A DNA stretch of 64,000 nucleotides from NCBI RefSeq assembly GCF_007833795.1, contig NZ_CP032702.1:806001-870000 (forward strand), given 5' to 3'. The notes below the pieces were generated by a model. That model saw nothing but the letters and a program-made list of their open reading frames with translations, made no database searches and was not told the origin of the DNA. How positions within the stretch are numbered: position 1 is the first letter of the stretch; the number at the start of each line of letters is the position of its first letter. This stretch comes from Candidatus Pantoea soli (lineage in GTDB: Bacteria; Pseudomonadota; Gammaproteobacteria; Enterobacterales; Enterobacteriaceae). The position numbers were made by a program, and so were the translations under genes. Shown here one piece after another: positions 1-10,124 of the stretch.

Positions 1-263
1 ATCGGCACTTTGTCGTAAAAGCGGGTTTCTGCGCCTTCCATCACCTGGTTGTCGTTGATGCGGAACGACAGCAGAACTGCTTTCTTCAGCCACTGATGCG
101 TTACCCACTCACCGTTGATCTTTTCAGAGACGCGCAGTTCACCGCTGTCCAGCAGGCCAATAACCTGGTTGATGGCGTCACGGGTCGCGCTGTCCACGCT
201 GGCGGGCGTAATGTCGGCGCGGCGCTCAAAGGCAGCTTCGATAACGTTCTGTAACTGTTGCAT
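1..263 (-). CDS. dapD: Tetrahydrodipicolinate N-succinyltransferase, N-terminal part
   Basis: This is the first 87 codons of DapD, cut by the window edge. DapD succinylates tetrahydrodipicolinate in the succinylase branch of lysine and diaminopimelate synthesis in the cytoplasm. The start is the ATG whose complement lies at 261-263. The protein opens [20 protein letters not shown] and continues through [18 protein letters not shown], which matches the N-terminal domain of E. coli DapD almost residue for residue. The catalytic left-handed beta-helix lies outside the window. It shares strand and order with glnD and map, as in E. coli. Identity is very secure; only the missing C-terminus limits the description. 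Confidence 0.97.
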   Translation of the reverse strand, partial: MQQLQNVIEAAFERRADITPASVDSATRDAINQVIGLLDSGELRVSEKINGEWVTHQWLKKAVLLSFRINDNQVMEGAETRFYDKVP

Positions 264-291
264 AATCTATTCCTGAGTCTGTCATAGCGGA

Positions 292-310
292 TGCCCGGCT
301 GCGCCGGACA
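292..310. other. REP-like stem-loop between glnD and dapD
   Basis: An imperfect inverted repeat, TGCCCGGC / GCCGGACA with a 3-base loop and one mismatch, lies in the 83-bp gap between the glnD stop and the dapD start. There is no T-run after it on either strand, so it is not a canonical intrinsic terminator. It resembles REP-type (short palindromic) intergenic elements and could stabilise upstream mRNA ends. Function is inferred only from shape. Confidence 0.4.
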
Positions 311-346
311 TGAATCAAAAAATCTACCTGAATGCTGACGGGTAGG

Positions 347-3001
347 TCACACTTTATCGTTTGGATTAAGCGCTTCTGTCAACCGTTGTTGCAACACATT
401 GCGCATTTCCGCGCCCAGCGCGCGGCGTTCGCTATCGGCAAGGATAAATAAATCCTCCACGCGCTCGCCGATGGTGCTGATGCGCGCGCCGTGCAGCGAG
501 ACCCCTAAATCCGCAAACACTTCGCCTACACGCGCCAGCAGGCCGGGCTGATCCAGCGCCACCAGCTCCAGATAGCTGCGGCGGTCGGTGTGGGTGGGCA
601 GGAAATTGACCTCGGTATCCACGCTGAAATGCTTCAGCCGTGATGACGGCCGGCGCGTTCGCGGCGGCACCCATTGCGTCTGGGTGATGGCCTGCTCCAG
701 CGCCTGGATAATCAGCGCATGGCGATCGGCAGCCAGCGGACTGCCGTCCGGCTCCAGCACAATAAAGGTATCCATGGCCATGCCGTCGCGACTGGTGAAG
801 ATCTGCGCGTCATGCACGCTGAGATTGCGGCGGTCGAGTTCGCCTGCCACGGCGGCAAACAGGTAAGGGCGGTCCGGGCTCCAGATAAAGATTTCCGTGC
901 CGCCGCGCGTGGCGTGCGGGCTGACCAGCACCAGCGGCTTACGCAGATCGTGATCGATAAGATGCCGCGCATGCCAGGCCAGCTGGTTGGGCGTGTGGCG
1001 CAGAAAGTAGTCGGCACGACAGCGGCTCCAGATATGATGCAGCCGCTCCTCGTTAAGGTTTTCCATGCGCAGCAGCGCCAGCGCCTGCAGGCGGTGATGG
1101 CGCACGCGTTCACGCAAATCGGGGCTGTTTTCCATGCCGCGACGCAGCTGTTTCTCGGTCGCGAAAAACAGTTCACGCAGCAGGCTCTGCTTCCAGCTGT
1201 TCCACAGGCTTTCATTGGTGGCGCAGATGTCAGAAACGGTCAGGCACACCAGGTAGCGCAGCCGGTTCTCATTTTGCATCACTTCGGCAAACTGCTGAAT
1301 GACCGTCGGGTCCTGAATATCGCGCCGCTGGGCGGTAACCGACATCAGCAGGTGGTGGCGCACCAGCCAGGCGACCAGCTGGGTTTCGCGCGAATTAAGG
1401 CCGTGCAGCTCGGCAAACTCCAGTGCGTCCTGCGCACCGAGAATCGAGTGATCGCCGTTGCGTCCTTTGGCGATATCGTGCAGCAGCGCGGCCATCAGCA
1501 GCAACTCCGGCTGCGGCAGGCGCGGCCACAGCTCCACGCACAGCGGGTGCATCGGGCGCGTGGCTTCATCGGCAAAGCTCTCCAGCTTCTGCAGCACGCG
1601 GATGGTGTGCTCATCCACGGTGTAGGCGTGGAACAGATCGAACTGCATCTGGCCGACAATATTGCCCCACAGCGGCGTATAGGCCCAGAGCACGCTGTGA
1701 CGGTGCATTGGCAGCAGGGCGCGTTTCACCGCGCCCGGGTGGCGCAGGATCGCCATAAACGTGCGGCGCGCTTCGGCAATCTGACACAGCGGCTGTTTCA
1801 GATGGCGGCGCGCATAGCGCAGCTGCCGCAGCGTAGTGGAGTAAATGCCGGTGATGTGCTCGTTGCGCACCATCACATAAAACATGCGCAGAATGGCCTG
1901 CGGCTCGCGCTCAAACAGCGTGGGATCGCGCAGGTCGATCAGCGTGCCGCGCAGCTGAAAATCGTCATCAAGGCTGCGCGGTTTTTCGGTCGTGGACAGC
2001 GCCAGAATCGCCTCGTCGAACAGCTGCAGCAGCATCTGGTTCAGCTCGCCGATGCGGCGCGTGACGCGGTAAAAATCCTTCATCATGCGCTCGACCGGCG
2101 CGTTGCCTTCACCCACATAGTTCAGGCGCTGCGCCACGTTTAACTGGCGGTCAAACAGCAGGCGGTTATCGTAGCGCGGCAGCGTCAGATGCAGCGCAAA
2201 GCGGATGCGCCAGAGAAAGGTCTGACATTCGTTGATTTCGTTACGTTCAGCTTCGGTGAGAAAGCCAAAGCCGACCATCTCATCCATGGTGGTGGCACCA
2301 AAATGACGGCGGGCCACCCACTGTAACGTGTGAATGTCGCGCAGGCCGCCGGGGCTGCTTTTGATATCAGGCTCCAGGTTGTAACTGGTGCCGTGGTAAC
2401 GCTGATGACGCTCCTGCTGTTCGGCAATCTTGGCGGCGAAGAAGCGCGAAGAGGGCCAGAAGCCATCGCTGAAAATGTTTTTCTGCAGCTCCAGAAACAG
2501 CGCCACGTCGCCCGTCAGCATGCGTGATTCAATCAGGTTGGTGGCCACCGTCAGATCGGAAAGCCCCTCCAGCAGACACTCTTCCAGCGTGCGCACGCTG
2601 TGACCGACTTCCAGCTTAAGATCCCACATCAGCGTCAGCAGCGCGGAGGTGCGCTGGGCCGCATCATCATTCAGCGGCTGGCGGCTGAGGATCAGCACGT
2701 CGATATCGGACAGCGGGTGCAGTTCACCGCGGCCATAACCGCCCACTGCCACCAGCGCAACCTCGCTCATCTGGTCGAAACCAAAAAAGCGCCACAGGCG
2801 ACGCAGCAGACGATCAATAAACAGCGTGCGCGCATCGATCAGCGATTCAACGTCGGTGCCGGCGTCAAAAGCGGTGCCGAGATGCTGCTGAAACTGTTCG
2901 AGATACTGCCGGAGCGTGTCGCGCGTCAGCGCCTCATCAGGCCAGCTGGCGGGGGAATCGGTCAGGCCTTTGTGTACTGCTTCAGTCACGCTACCACTCA
3001 T
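347..3001 (-). CDS. glnD: Bifunctional uridylyltransferase/uridylyl-removing enzyme GlnD
   Basis: GlnD (884 aa, usual length about 890) senses glutamine and adds or removes UMP on the PII proteins GlnB/GlnK, setting the activity of NtrBC and glutamine synthetase. The nucleotidyltransferase motif [17 protein letters not shown] is near residues 85-105. The HD hydrolase motif [14 protein letters not shown] is in the middle, and two ACT domains occupy the C-terminal ~180 residues (one begins near [18 protein letters not shown]). The start at 3001 gives [13 protein letters not shown]. It sits on the minus strand between map and dapD, as in E. coli. It matters for this window because the catabolic cluster at its far end carries NtrC/sigma-54-type signals, whose activity ultimately depends on GlnD. 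Confidence 0.98.
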   Translation of the reverse strand: MSGSVTEAVHKGLTDSPASWPDEALTRDTLRQYLEQFQQHLGTAFDAGTDVESLIDARTLFIDRLLRRLWRFFGFDQMSEVALVAVGGYGRGELHPLSDIDVLILSRQPLNDDAAQRTSALLTLMWDLKLEVGHSVRTLEECLLEGLSDLTVATNLIESRMLTGDVALFLELQKNIFSDGFWPSSRFFAAKIAEQQERHQRYHGTSYNLEPDIKSSPGGLRDIHTLQWVARRHFGATTMDEMVGFGFLTEAERNEINECQTFLWRIRFALHLTLPRYDNRLLFDRQLNVAQRLNYVGEGNAPVERMMKDFYRVTRRIGELNQMLLQLFDEAILALSTTEKPRSLDDDFQLRGTLIDLRDPTLFEREPQAILRMFYVMVRNEHITGIYSTTLRQLRYARRHLKQPLCQIAEARRTFMAILRHPGAVKRALLPMHRHSVLWAYTPLWGNIVGQMQFDLFHAYTVDEHTIRVLQKLESFADEATRPMHPLCVELWPRLPQPELLLMAALLHDIAKGRNGDHSILGAQDALEFAELHGLNSRETQLVAWLVRHHLLMSVTAQRRDIQDPTVIQQFAEVMQNENRLRYLVCLTVSDICATNESLWNSWKQSLLRELFFATEKQLRRGMENSPDLRERVRHHRLQALALLRMENLNEERLHHIWSRCRADYFLRHTPNQLAWHARHLIDHDLRKPLVLVSPHATRGGTEIFIWSPDRPYLFAAVAGELDRRNLSVHDAQIFTSRDGMAMDTFIVLEPDGSPLAADRHALIIQALEQAITQTQWVPPRTRRPSSRLKHFSVDTEVNFLPTHTDRRSYLELVALDQPGLLARVGEVFADLGVSLHGARISTIGERVEDLFILADSERRALGAEMRNVLQQRLTEALNPNDKV

Positions 3002-3022
3002 TGACTTGCCTCGTCTGCGCCA

Positions 3023-3048
3023 TAAAAAAAGCCGGCAATAAGCCGGCC
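3023..3048 (-). terminator. Rho-independent terminator of map
   Basis: Read on the minus strand, the stem GGCCGGCTTATTGCCGGC is followed by a run of seven T. It lies 20 bases downstream of the map stop and just upstream of the glnD start, so it should separate map transcription from glnD. Confidence 0.85.
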
Positions 3049-3069
3049 TGTTATCAACATGGAGATGAA

Positions 3070-3864
3070 TTACGCGTTGTTTTCCAGCACTGCCGGAATC
3101 GTGTCGTCGGCACGCAGCGTCAGAATCTCACAGCCGTTTTCAGTCACCACAATAGTATGCTCATACTGCGCGGACAAGCTGCGATCTTTGGTTTTCACCG
3201 TCCAGCCATCCTTCATGGTGCGGATGCGATAATCGCCGGCGTTGACCATCGGCTCAACGGTGAAGGTCATGCCAGCCTGCAGCACCACGCCGCTGTCGTC
3301 AGCATCATAGTGCAGCACCTGAGGCTCCTCATGGAAGCCTTTGCCAATGCCGTGACCGCAGTATTCACGTACCACGGAGAAATCCTGCGCTTCGACATAC
3401 TGCTGAATGGCGCGGCCGAGTTCACGCAGGCGAATGCCCGGCTTCACCAGACGCAGCGCAAGGTAGAGGCTTTCCTGCGTGACGCGGCACAGGCGCTCGC
3501 CCTGAATGGTCGGTTTGCCCACGATAAACATCTTCGAGGTGTCGCCGTGGTACTCATCTTTGATTACCGTGACATCCACATTGACGATGTCGCCATCCTT
3601 CAGCACGCGGTCGTCGCTGGGAATGCCGTGACACACCACTTCGTTCACCGAAATGCAGACTGATTTCGGGAAGCCGTGATAGCCAAGACAGGCTGAGATC
3701 GCCTGCTGTTTCTGCGTGATGTGGGCGTGACAGAGACGATCCAGTTCGCCAGTGGTGACGCCGGGCACTACGTGCGGGGCGATTATTTCCAGCACCTCAG
3801 CGGCCAGACGGCCCGCCACGCGCATTTTTTCGATTTCTTCCGGGGTTTTGATTGAAATGGCCAT
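3070..3864 (-). CDS. map: Type I methionine aminopeptidase
   Basis: Map (264 aa) removes the initiator methionine from nascent proteins in the cytoplasm. The start at 3864 gives [19 protein letters not shown], matching E. coli Map; an in-frame ATG 33 bases further up would add an unrelated 11-residue tail and was not chosen. The pita-bread fold's metal ligands are visible in the motifs [30 protein letters not shown] and TVEPMV, with the last glutamate near [12 protein letters not shown]. It is transcribed divergently from rpsB across a 315-bp gap and ends in its own terminator. Confidence 0.98.
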   Translation of the reverse strand: MAISIKTPEEIEKMRVAGRLAAEVLEIIAPHVVPGVTTGELDRLCHAHITQKQQAISACLGYHGFPKSVCISVNEVVCHGIPSDDRVLKDGDIVNVDVTVIKDEYHGDTSKMFIVGKPTIQGERLCRVTQESLYLALRLVKPGIRLRELGRAIQQYVEAQDFSVVREYCGHGIGKGFHEEPQVLHYDADDSGVVLQAGMTFTVEPMVNAGDYRIRTMKDGWTVKTKDRSLSAQYEHTIVVTENGCEILTLRADDTIPAVLENNA

Positions 3865-3982
3865 TAAATATTCCGCAATCGCCGATTTTTTCGACAATAA
3901 TGAGTTCTGTGGCAGCCATGTTAGCAGTCAGCAAATGGGCTGCCAAATCGGGATTACTCTGCGGTTTGCGCGCTAACAACTG

Positions 3983-4012
3983 TTGGCGTATTCCTGCGCA
4001 TTATGGTATAAA
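3983..4012 (+). promoter_or_regulatory. Candidate rpsB-tsf promoter (sigma-70)
   Basis: TTGGCG and TATAAA are separated by 18 bp and followed by a GC-rich discriminator (GCGCGCCG), the pattern expected of a stringently controlled ribosomal promoter. It lies about 170 bp upstream of the rpsB start within the 315-bp map/rpsB gap (3865-4179). The rest of that gap is leader sequence plus the divergent map start region; I see no other gene in it. Confidence 0.7.
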
Positions 4013-4044
4013 GCGCGCCGACGATTCTCTGTCACTTCGTCTGA

Positions 4045-4905
<861 letters not shown>

Positions 4906-4953
4906 TAAGGTTCGCTCTTTCTGAGAGCCCTTAGACATCAGATGTGATCTGTT

Positions 4954-4979
4954 AAGGGGCCGTGAAGGCCCCTTTATTT
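4954..4979 (+). terminator. Terminator/attenuator between rpsB and tsf
   Basis: The stem AAGGGGCC / GGCCCCTT is followed by a short, interrupted T stretch (TTTATTTA). It lies in the 181-bp rpsB-tsf gap. The weak U-tract suggests partial termination, which would lower tsf relative to rpsB. Confidence 0.7.
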
Positions 4980-5086
4980 ATCTCACTTTGTCACGCTCCC
5001 GCTGCGGGCTGGCGGGGCAAAGTAAATTTTCCGCAACAAGTTTCTGACAGTGTGAAAGCACACAGAGACGAATCGAGGATTCTGGA

Positions 5087-5938
5087 ATGGCTGAAATTAC
5101 CGCTGCATTGGTAAAAGAACTGCGTGAGCGTACTGGCGCAGGCATGATGGACTGCAAAAAAGCGCTGACCGAAGCGAACGGCGACATCGAGCTGGCGATC
5201 GAGAACATGCGTAAGTCTGGTGCGATCAAAGCTGCTAAGAAAGCAGGCAACGTGGCTGCTGACGGCGTGATCAAAACTCAGATCGCTGAAGGTTTCGGCG
5301 TCATTCTGGAAGTGAACTGCCAGACTGACTTCGTGGCAAAAGACGCAGGTTTCCAGGCCTTTGCTGACAAAGTGCTGGCTGCGGCTGTTGCAGGTAAAGT
5401 GACTGATGTGGAAGTTCTGAAAGCGCAGTTCGAAGAAGAGCGCGTAGCACTGGTTGCGAAAATCGGTGAGAACATCAACATCCGTCGTGTTGCTATCCTG
5501 GAAGGTGCTGAGCTGAACAGCTACCAGCACGGCGCACGTATCGGCGTTCTGGTTTCTACCCAGGGTGCTGACGAAGAGCTGAGCAAGCAGGTTGCGATGC
5601 ACGTTGCAGCCAGCAAGCCAGAGTTCGTGAAGCCAGAAGACGTTTCTGCTGACGTGGTTGAGAAAGAGTACCAGGTACAGCTGGACATCGCGATGCAGTC
5701 TGGCAAGCCAAAAGAGATCGCTGAGAAGATGGTTGAAGGCCGTATGAAGAAATTCACCGGCGAAGTCTCTCTGACCGGTCAGGCTTTCGTTATCGACCCA
5801 TCTAAAACTGTTGGCCAGGCGCTGAAAGAGAAAAACGCTGACGTCATCAACTTCATCCGCTTTGAAGTGGGCGAAGGCATTGAGAAAGTTGAAGCTGACT
5901 TCGCAGCAGAAGTTGCTGCAATGTCCAAACAGTCTTAA
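5087..5938 (+). CDS. tsf: Translation elongation factor Ts
   Basis: EF-Ts (283 aa, the E. coli length) is the guanine-nucleotide exchange factor that recycles EF-Tu-GDP. The N-terminal UBA-like domain [20 protein letters not shown] (residues 1-55) is followed by the core with the conserved TDFVAKD motif near residue 80 that inserts into EF-Tu. The coiled-coil and C-terminal module end in EVAAMSKQS. The start follows GAGGATTCTGGA. Second gene of the rpsB-tsf unit. Confidence 0.99.
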   Translation: MAEITAALVKELRERTGAGMMDCKKALTEANGDIELAIENMRKSGAIKAAKKAGNVAADGVIKTQIAEGFGVILEVNCQTDFVAKDAGFQAFADKVLAAAVAGKVTDVEVLKAQFEEERVALVAKIGENINIRRVAILEGAELNSYQHGARIGVLVSTQGADEELSKQVAMHVAASKPEFVKPEDVSADVVEKEYQVQLDIAMQSGKPKEIAEKMVEGRMKKFTGEVSLTGQAFVIDPSKTVGQALKEKNADVINFIRFEVGEGIEKVEADFAAEVAAMSKQS

Positions 5939-5949
5939 TGATTTGCCGG

Positions 5950-5974
5950 AACCGCCGAGAGGCGGTTCTTTTTT
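5950..5974 (+). terminator. Rho-independent terminator of tsf
   Basis: A perfect AACCGCC-GAGA-GGCGGTT hairpin is followed by a T-rich tract (CTTTTTTG), 11 bases after the tsf stop. Confidence 0.9.
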
Positions 5975-6092
5975 GTCTGCGTTTTGGCGCAGCCGTTTTT
6001 CAGTGTCATCCCAATAGCTTTTCTCACGCGTTAAGCGGATGATCAATCAGATTTAACTTCTCATTCATCTTATCTTCCAGGAAGAATTGACC

Positions 6093-6818
6093 ATGGCGAC
6101 CAACGCAAAACCTGTATATCAACGTATCTTACTGAAACTGAGTGGCGAAGCACTGCAGGGTGCTGAAGGTTTTGGTATCGACGCGAGCGTGCTTGACCGT
6201 ATGGCGCAAGAGGTGAAAGAGCTGGTTGAGCTGGGCATTCAGGTTGGTGTGGTGATTGGTGGCGGTAACCTGTTCCGTGGCGCAGGCCTGGCACAGGCAG
6301 GGATGAACCGCGTGGTCGGTGACCACATGGGGATGCTGGCAACCGTGATGAACGGCCTGGCCATGCGTGATGCGCTGCACCGTGCTTACGTGAACGCCCG
6401 TCTGATGTCGGCGATTCCACTGAATGGCGTATGTGATAACTACAGCTGGGCTGAAGCGATCAGCCTGCTGCGTAATAACCGCGTCGTGATCTTCTCTGCC
6501 GGTACCGGCAACCCGTTCTTTACCACCGATTCTGCAGCCTGCCTGCGCGGCATCGAAATTGAAGCGGACGTGGTACTGAAAGCCACCAAAGTGGATGGCG
6601 TCTACTCAGCCGATCCGGTGAAAAATCCGGATGCAACGCTGTACGATCAGCTGACCTATGCTGAAGTGCTGGATAAAGAGCTGAAAGTGATGGATCTCGC
6701 CGCGTTTACGCTGGCCCGCGACCATCAGCTGCCGATCCGCGTTTTCAATATGAACAAACCTGGCGCACTGCGTCGCGTTGTGATGGGTGAAAAAGAAGGC
6801 ACCCTGATTACGCATTAA
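6093..6818 (+). CDS. pyrH: UMP kinase
   Basis: PyrH (241 aa) phosphorylates UMP to UDP in pyrimidine synthesis; the bacterial hexameric enzyme belongs to the amino-acid-kinase fold. The start at 6093 gives [20 protein letters not shown], matching E. coli; a TTG two codons upstream was rejected. Visible motifs are [19 protein letters not shown], and the acceptor region [16 protein letters not shown]. It is preceded by the ribosome-binding site CAGGAAGAA and stands alone between the tsf terminator and the repeat-rich pyrH-frr gap. Confidence 0.98.
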   Translation: MATNAKPVYQRILLKLSGEALQGAEGFGIDASVLDRMAQEVKELVELGIQVGVVIGGGNLFRGAGLAQAGMNRVVGDHMGMLATVMNGLAMRDALHRAYVNARLMSAIPLNGVCDNYSWAEAISLLRNNRVVIFSAGTGNPFFTTDSAACLRGIEIEADVVLKATKVDGVYSADPVKNPDATLYDQLTYAEVLDKELKVMDLAAFTLARDHQLPIRVFNMNKPGALRRVVMGEKEGTLITH

Positions 6819-6852
6819 TACCCGACGCGGGATAAAATAAGGTATATTCTTT

Positions 6853-6880
6853 GGGCGCGTAGCCATTGCGGCGCGCCTTT
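6853..6880 (+). terminator. Possible pyrH terminator
   Basis: GGCGCG pairs with CGCGCC across an 11-12 base loop and is followed by TTTA. The stem is short and the T-run weak, so this is tentative. It stands at the left edge of the repeat region in the 448-bp gap before frr. Confidence 0.45.
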
Positions 6881-6936
6881 ACCCGTCATTATCTGCGTTG
6901 TCGCCAGCGAGCCAGCAATGTGGAGCAGGGCGGGTT

Positions 6937-7061
6937 ATTACCCTGCATTACTGGCATTGCAGAAAGGCGACAAGGGCGTGAATCACCGGGCGCTGACATC
7001 GGTCAGTAACCGGTGTGAAGGCACGCCGTCAACGCCTCTGCAGCGCGAAGTATGACGGGTA
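6937..7061 (+). repeat. Tandem palindromic repeat, copy 1
   Basis: First of two tandem units with a period of 126 bp in the 448-bp pyrH-frr gap. The 105-bp core (6957-7061) runs from TTGCAGAAAGGCGACAAGGG to TATGACGGGTA and is identical to copy 2 except for one base (G here, A there, in GGGC[G/A]TG). The unit is itself palindromic: TTGCAG..GGCG pairs with CGCCTCTGCA, and CACCGG..GCTGAC pairs with GTCAG..CCGGTG. Just to the left, at 6880-6900, a TACCCGTCAT motif is the reverse complement of the unit's end and may be a remnant. Similar long palindromic intergenic repeats ending in GACGGGTA occur, as I recall, in other Enterobacterales. Confidence 0.85.
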
Positions 7062-7062
7062 G

Positions 7063-7187
7063 ATTACCCTAAATAATTCGGGTTGCAGAAAGGCGACAAG
7101 GGCATGAATCACCGGGCGCTGACATCGGTCAGTAACCGGTGTGAAGGCACGCCGTCAACGCCTCTGCAGCGCGAAGTATGACGGGTA
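7063..7187 (+). repeat. Tandem palindromic repeat, copy 2
   Basis: Second 126-bp unit, beginning ATTACCCTAAATAATTCGGG and ending TATGACGGGTA. It carries the same nested inverted repeats as copy 1. It ends 79 bp before the frr start, so any RNA read from pyrH into frr would carry two large adjacent hairpins. The 7188-7266 remainder should hold the frr ribosome-binding region; I see no gene there. Confidence 0.85.
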
Positions 7188-7266
7188 AGAGGATGATCGA
7201 TGTTTATCGATACCACTCCGACACACTCGGAACTGGCCAGGTCAAACCGAATCCAAGGGTTTCAAC

Positions 7267-7824
7267 GTGATTAACGATATTAAAAAAGATGCTGAAACGC
7301 GCATGGACAAATGCGTGGAAGCATTCAAAAACACCATCAGCAAAGTGCGCACCGGTCGTGCTTCACCTTCGCTGCTCGACGGCATTGTCGTGGAATATTA
7401 CGGCACGCCAACTCCGCTGCGTCAGCTGGCGAGCGTCACGGTAGAAGATTCCCGTACGCTGAAAATCAACGTGTTCGATCGCTCGATGGGCCCGGCCGTT
7501 GAGAAGGCCATCATGGCATCCGATCTGGGTCTGAATCCAAGCTCAGCCGGCAGCGACATTCGCGTGCCACTGCCTGCACTGACCGAAGAGCGTCGTAAAG
7601 ATCTGATCAAGATTGTGCGTGGTGAAGCCGAGCAGGGCCGTGTCTCCGTACGTAACGTGCGCCGTGACGCCAACGACAAGATCAAAGCGCTGCTGAAAGA
7701 CAAAGAGATCAGCGAAGACGACGAACGTCGCTCGCAGGAAGAGATCCAGAAAATGACCGACGTTCGCATCAAACACGTTGATGCTGCGCTGGCCGAGAAA
7801 GAAAAGGAACTGATGGAGTTCTGA
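7267..7824 (+). CDS. frr: Ribosome recycling factor
   Basis: RRF (185 aa, the family length) splits post-termination ribosomes together with EF-G. The start is GTG, as in E. coli, preceded by CCAAGGGTTTCAAC and giving [20 protein letters not shown]. The long three-helix-bundle signature is seen in [20 protein letters not shown] and [20 protein letters not shown]. Separated from pyrH by the tandem repeats and from dxr by a palindrome and a terminator, so it is probably a single-gene transcript. Confidence 0.98.
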   Translation: MINDIKKDAETRMDKCVEAFKNTISKVRTGRASPSLLDGIVVEYYGTPTPLRQLASVTVEDSRTLKINVFDRSMGPAVEKAIMASDLGLNPSSAGSDIRVPLPALTEERRKDLIKIVRGEAEQGRVSVRNVRRDANDKIKALLKDKEISEDDERRSQEEIQKMTDVRIKHVDAALAEKEKELMEF

Positions 7825-7841
7825 TTCCATCCTTCCTGTGT

Positions 7842-7889
7842 ATACCCGTCGCACGTCAGGTTCGCTGTGCGGCCCGGAAAGACGGGTAT
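7842..7889. repeat. Small palindromic element after frr
   Basis: Perfect 9-bp inverted arms ATACCCGTC (7842-7850) and GACGGGTAT (7881-7889) enclose 30 bp that contains a further GCAC/GTGC pair. The arm GACGGGTA is the same sequence that ends both 126-bp repeats upstream of frr, so this looks like a shortened member of the same family. Confidence 0.6.
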
Positions 7890-7890
7890 G

Positions 7891-7932
7891 AAACGCCGTT
7901 CAGAGACGTTGTACGACTCTGGCGGCGTTTTA
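7891..7932 (+). terminator. Probable frr terminator
   Basis: AACGCCG-TTCAGAG pairs with CTCTGG-CGGCGTT across an 11-base loop and is followed by TTTA. It is a long, strong stem, 70 bp after the frr stop; the T-run is short. Confidence 0.65.
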
Positions 7933-7985
7933 CATTGTGCCCGGCGTTGTTGCGGGCGCGTCCACGACTTCACAGGGATAGCAAG

Positions 7986-9188
7986 ATGAAGCGATTAACA
8001 CTGCTGGGTTCAACCGGCTCGATTGGCACCAGCACGCTGGCGGTGGTTGCCGCTAATCCGGATCTCTATCAGGTCACCGCGCTGGTGGCGGGTCAGAACG
8101 TGGCGCTGATGGCTGAACAGTGTCAGCAATTCACACCGCGCTATGCCGCGATGTCAGATGAAGCCTCCGCGGTCGCACTGCGTGAGCGACTGAAAGCACT
8201 CAACCTCCACACCGAAGTGCTCTCCGGCGTTCAGGCTGCCTGTGAACTCGCTGCGCTGGATGAGGTGGATCAGGTCATGGCCGCCATTGTGGGCGCCTCC
8301 GGTCTGCAACCGACGCTCGCGGCCATTCGCGCCGGTAAAACCGTGCTGCTGGCCAACAAAGAATCCCTTGTCACCTGCGGCCGCTTGTTTATGGAGGCGG
8401 TACGCCATCATCAGGCACAGCTGCTGCCGGTAGACAGCGAGCACAATGCCATTTTTCAGAGTTTGCCCGCTTCCATACAGCATCAGTTGGGGTACGCTGA
8501 TCTGCGGGAGAACGGCATAGAGTCGATTCTTCTTACGGGATCGGGTGGTCCTTTTCGTGACACGCCGCTGGCCGATCTGGCGAAAATGTCGCCGGATCAG
8601 GCCTGTGCGCATCCGAACTGGTCAATGGGGCGGAAAATCTCTGTTGATTCGGCCACCATGATGAATAAAGGTCTGGAATACATTGAAGCCCGCTGGCTGT
8701 TTAACGCTTCCGCGGCGCAAATGGAGGTCATCCTGCATCCGCAGTCGGTGATTCACTCCATGGTGCGCTATTGTGACGGAAGCGTGCTGGCCCAGCTGGG
8801 TTCGCCCGATATGCGCACGCCAATCGCCCACAGTATGGCCTGGCCGGCTCGTATTGCGGCCGGCGTGACGCCGCTGGATTTCACCCGAATGACAGCGCTG
8901 ACGTTTGCGGAGCCGGATTACGACCGCTATCCCTGCCTGAAGCTGGCCATCGATGCCTGCTCAGCCGGGCAGGCAGCCACCACGACGCTGAATGCAGCAA
9001 ACGAAGTGGCCGTCGCCGCCTTTCTGCAGCATCAGATTCGCTTCACCGCGATTGCGGCCATCAACAGTGAAGTGCTGGCAACCCTGCAGTGTCAGGAGCC
9101 GGGCAGCATTGATGATGTGCTGGAGATTGATCGTTCTGCGCGGGCGCGGGCGGCAGAACTGCTGCCGCGCTTTGGTTTAGCAGGATGA
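7986..9188 (+). CDS. dxr: 1-deoxy-D-xylulose 5-phosphate reductoisomerase
   Basis: Dxr/IspC (400 aa) converts DXP to 2-C-methyl-D-erythritol 4-phosphate, the committed step of the MEP isoprenoid pathway. The start at 7986 gives [20 protein letters not shown], with the NADPH-binding GSTGSIG loop at the N-terminus; an in-frame upstream extension of 17 residues has no family similarity. The metal-binding segment [12 protein letters not shown] and the substrate loops [12 protein letters not shown] and [13 protein letters not shown] are present. It supplies the isopentenyl precursors used by uppS, two genes along the same strand. Confidence 0.98.
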   Translation: MKRLTLLGSTGSIGTSTLAVVAANPDLYQVTALVAGQNVALMAEQCQQFTPRYAAMSDEASAVALRERLKALNLHTEVLSGVQAACELAALDEVDQVMAAIVGASGLQPTLAAIRAGKTVLLANKESLVTCGRLFMEAVRHHQAQLLPVDSEHNAIFQSLPASIQHQLGYADLRENGIESILLTGSGGPFRDTPLADLAKMSPDQACAHPNWSMGRKISVDSATMMNKGLEYIEARWLFNASAAQMEVILHPQSVIHSMVRYCDGSVLAQLGSPDMRTPIAHSMAWPARIAAGVTPLDFTRMTALTFAEPDYDRYPCLKLAIDACSAGQAATTTLNAANEVAVAAFLQHQIRFTAIAAINSEVLATLQCQEPGSIDDVLEIDRSARARAAELLPRFGLAG

Positions 9189-9201
9189 TTGTCCTGGCTA
9201 T

Positions 9202-9230
9202 TTGTTCGCTCAGGGTGAAAATGGTATAGT
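9202..9230 (+). promoter_or_regulatory. Candidate uppS-cdsA-rseP promoter
   Basis: TTGTTC and TATAGT are separated by exactly 17 bp, with the GC-rich stretch CGCTCGCTCGCG after the -10 element. It lies in the 165-bp dxr-uppS gap, about 125 bp upstream of the uppS start. Confidence 0.6.
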
Positions 9231-9353
9231 CGCTCGCTCGCGTTTTACGGCCCGACATTGTTTCGATGTCATCCGGCAAATTGCCGGCGTTTGCCGCAGG
9301 CGCAATGTATTCAGAAACCACAGCATTTCTGATGAAAGGAATTATTACGCGTT

Positions 9354-10106
9354 ATGTCGTCCAACAATCACAATACAATCGATGACGAGTCGTACTGTAC
9401 GCCGCGTCACGTGGCCATCATTATGGATGGTAATGGTCGCTGGGCAAAAAATCAGGGCAAACTGCGTATTTCAGGCCACAAAGCCGGCGTAAAATCCGTA
9501 CGCCGGGCGGTCAGCTTTGCGGTCAGCCGCAAGCTGGAAGCGCTTACGCTTTATGCGTTCAGCAGTGAAAACTGGAGCCGTCCGGTACAGGAAGTGACTG
9601 CCCTGATGGAACTGTTTGTCTGGGCACTGGACAGCGAAGTCAAAAGCCTGCACAAACACAATGTGCGACTGCGCGTGATTGGCGATATCAGCCGGTTTAA
9701 TAACCGCATTCAGGAACGTATTCGTCGCGCCGAGGAACTGACTCAGCAAAATAACGGACTGACCCTCAACATTGCTGCCAACTATGGCGGACGTTGGGAT
9801 ATTATCCAGGGTGCCAGAAAACTGGCCGAACAGGTTCAGGAAGGGCTGTTGCGTCCTGACCAGATAACCGAAGAAAGCCTTGCTCCCTATCTGTGTATGC
9901 AGGAGCTGGCGCCAGTGGATTTAGTGATAAGGACCGGGGGAGAGCATCGGATTAGCAACTTCCTGCTGTGGCAAATCGCCTATGCTGAATTTTGGTTTAC
10001 CGATGTTCTCTGGCCTGATTTTGATGAACACGTTTTTGAAGGTGCACTGAATGCATTCTCTCTGCGGGAGCGACGCTATGGCGGCGCTGCACCAGGCAGC
10101 ACCTGA
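9354..10106 (+). CDS. uppS: Undecaprenyl pyrophosphate synthase
   Basis: UppS/IspU (250 aa; E. coli 253) adds eight isoprene units to farnesyl diphosphate to make the C55 lipid carrier for peptidoglycan and O-antigen. The cis-prenyltransferase signature HVAIIMDGNGRWAK, with the catalytic aspartate, is near residues 19-32. GHKAGVKSVRR and the closing signature DLVIRTGGEHRISNFLLWQ are also visible. The start ATG follows GAAAGGAATTATTACGCGTT. First gene of uppS-cdsA-rseP, with 18 bp to cdsA. Confidence 0.98.
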   Translation: MSSNNHNTIDDESYCTPRHVAIIMDGNGRWAKNQGKLRISGHKAGVKSVRRAVSFAVSRKLEALTLYAFSSENWSRPVQEVTALMELFVWALDSEVKSLHKHNVRLRVIGDISRFNNRIQERIRRAEELTQQNNGLTLNIAANYGGRWDIIQGARKLAEQVQEGLLRPDQITEESLAPYLCMQELAPVDLVIRTGGEHRISNFLLWQIAYAEFWFTDVLWPDFDEHVFEGALNAFSLRERRYGGAAPGST

Positions 10107-10124
10107 GCAACCTGGGGGTAACCT

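Noticed and set aside
674..2143. 489-aa plus-strand open frame opposite glnD
   Set aside because: It is the mirror of the glnD coding strand in high-GC codons, with no recognisable family, and glnD is certain.
4991..6046. 351-aa minus-strand frame opposite tsf
   Set aside because: Shadow of tsf; it runs through two terminators and has no family features.
6937..7187. CRISPR array
   Set aside because: Only two adjacent units of more than 100 bp with no short constant repeats or variable spacers, and no cas genes.
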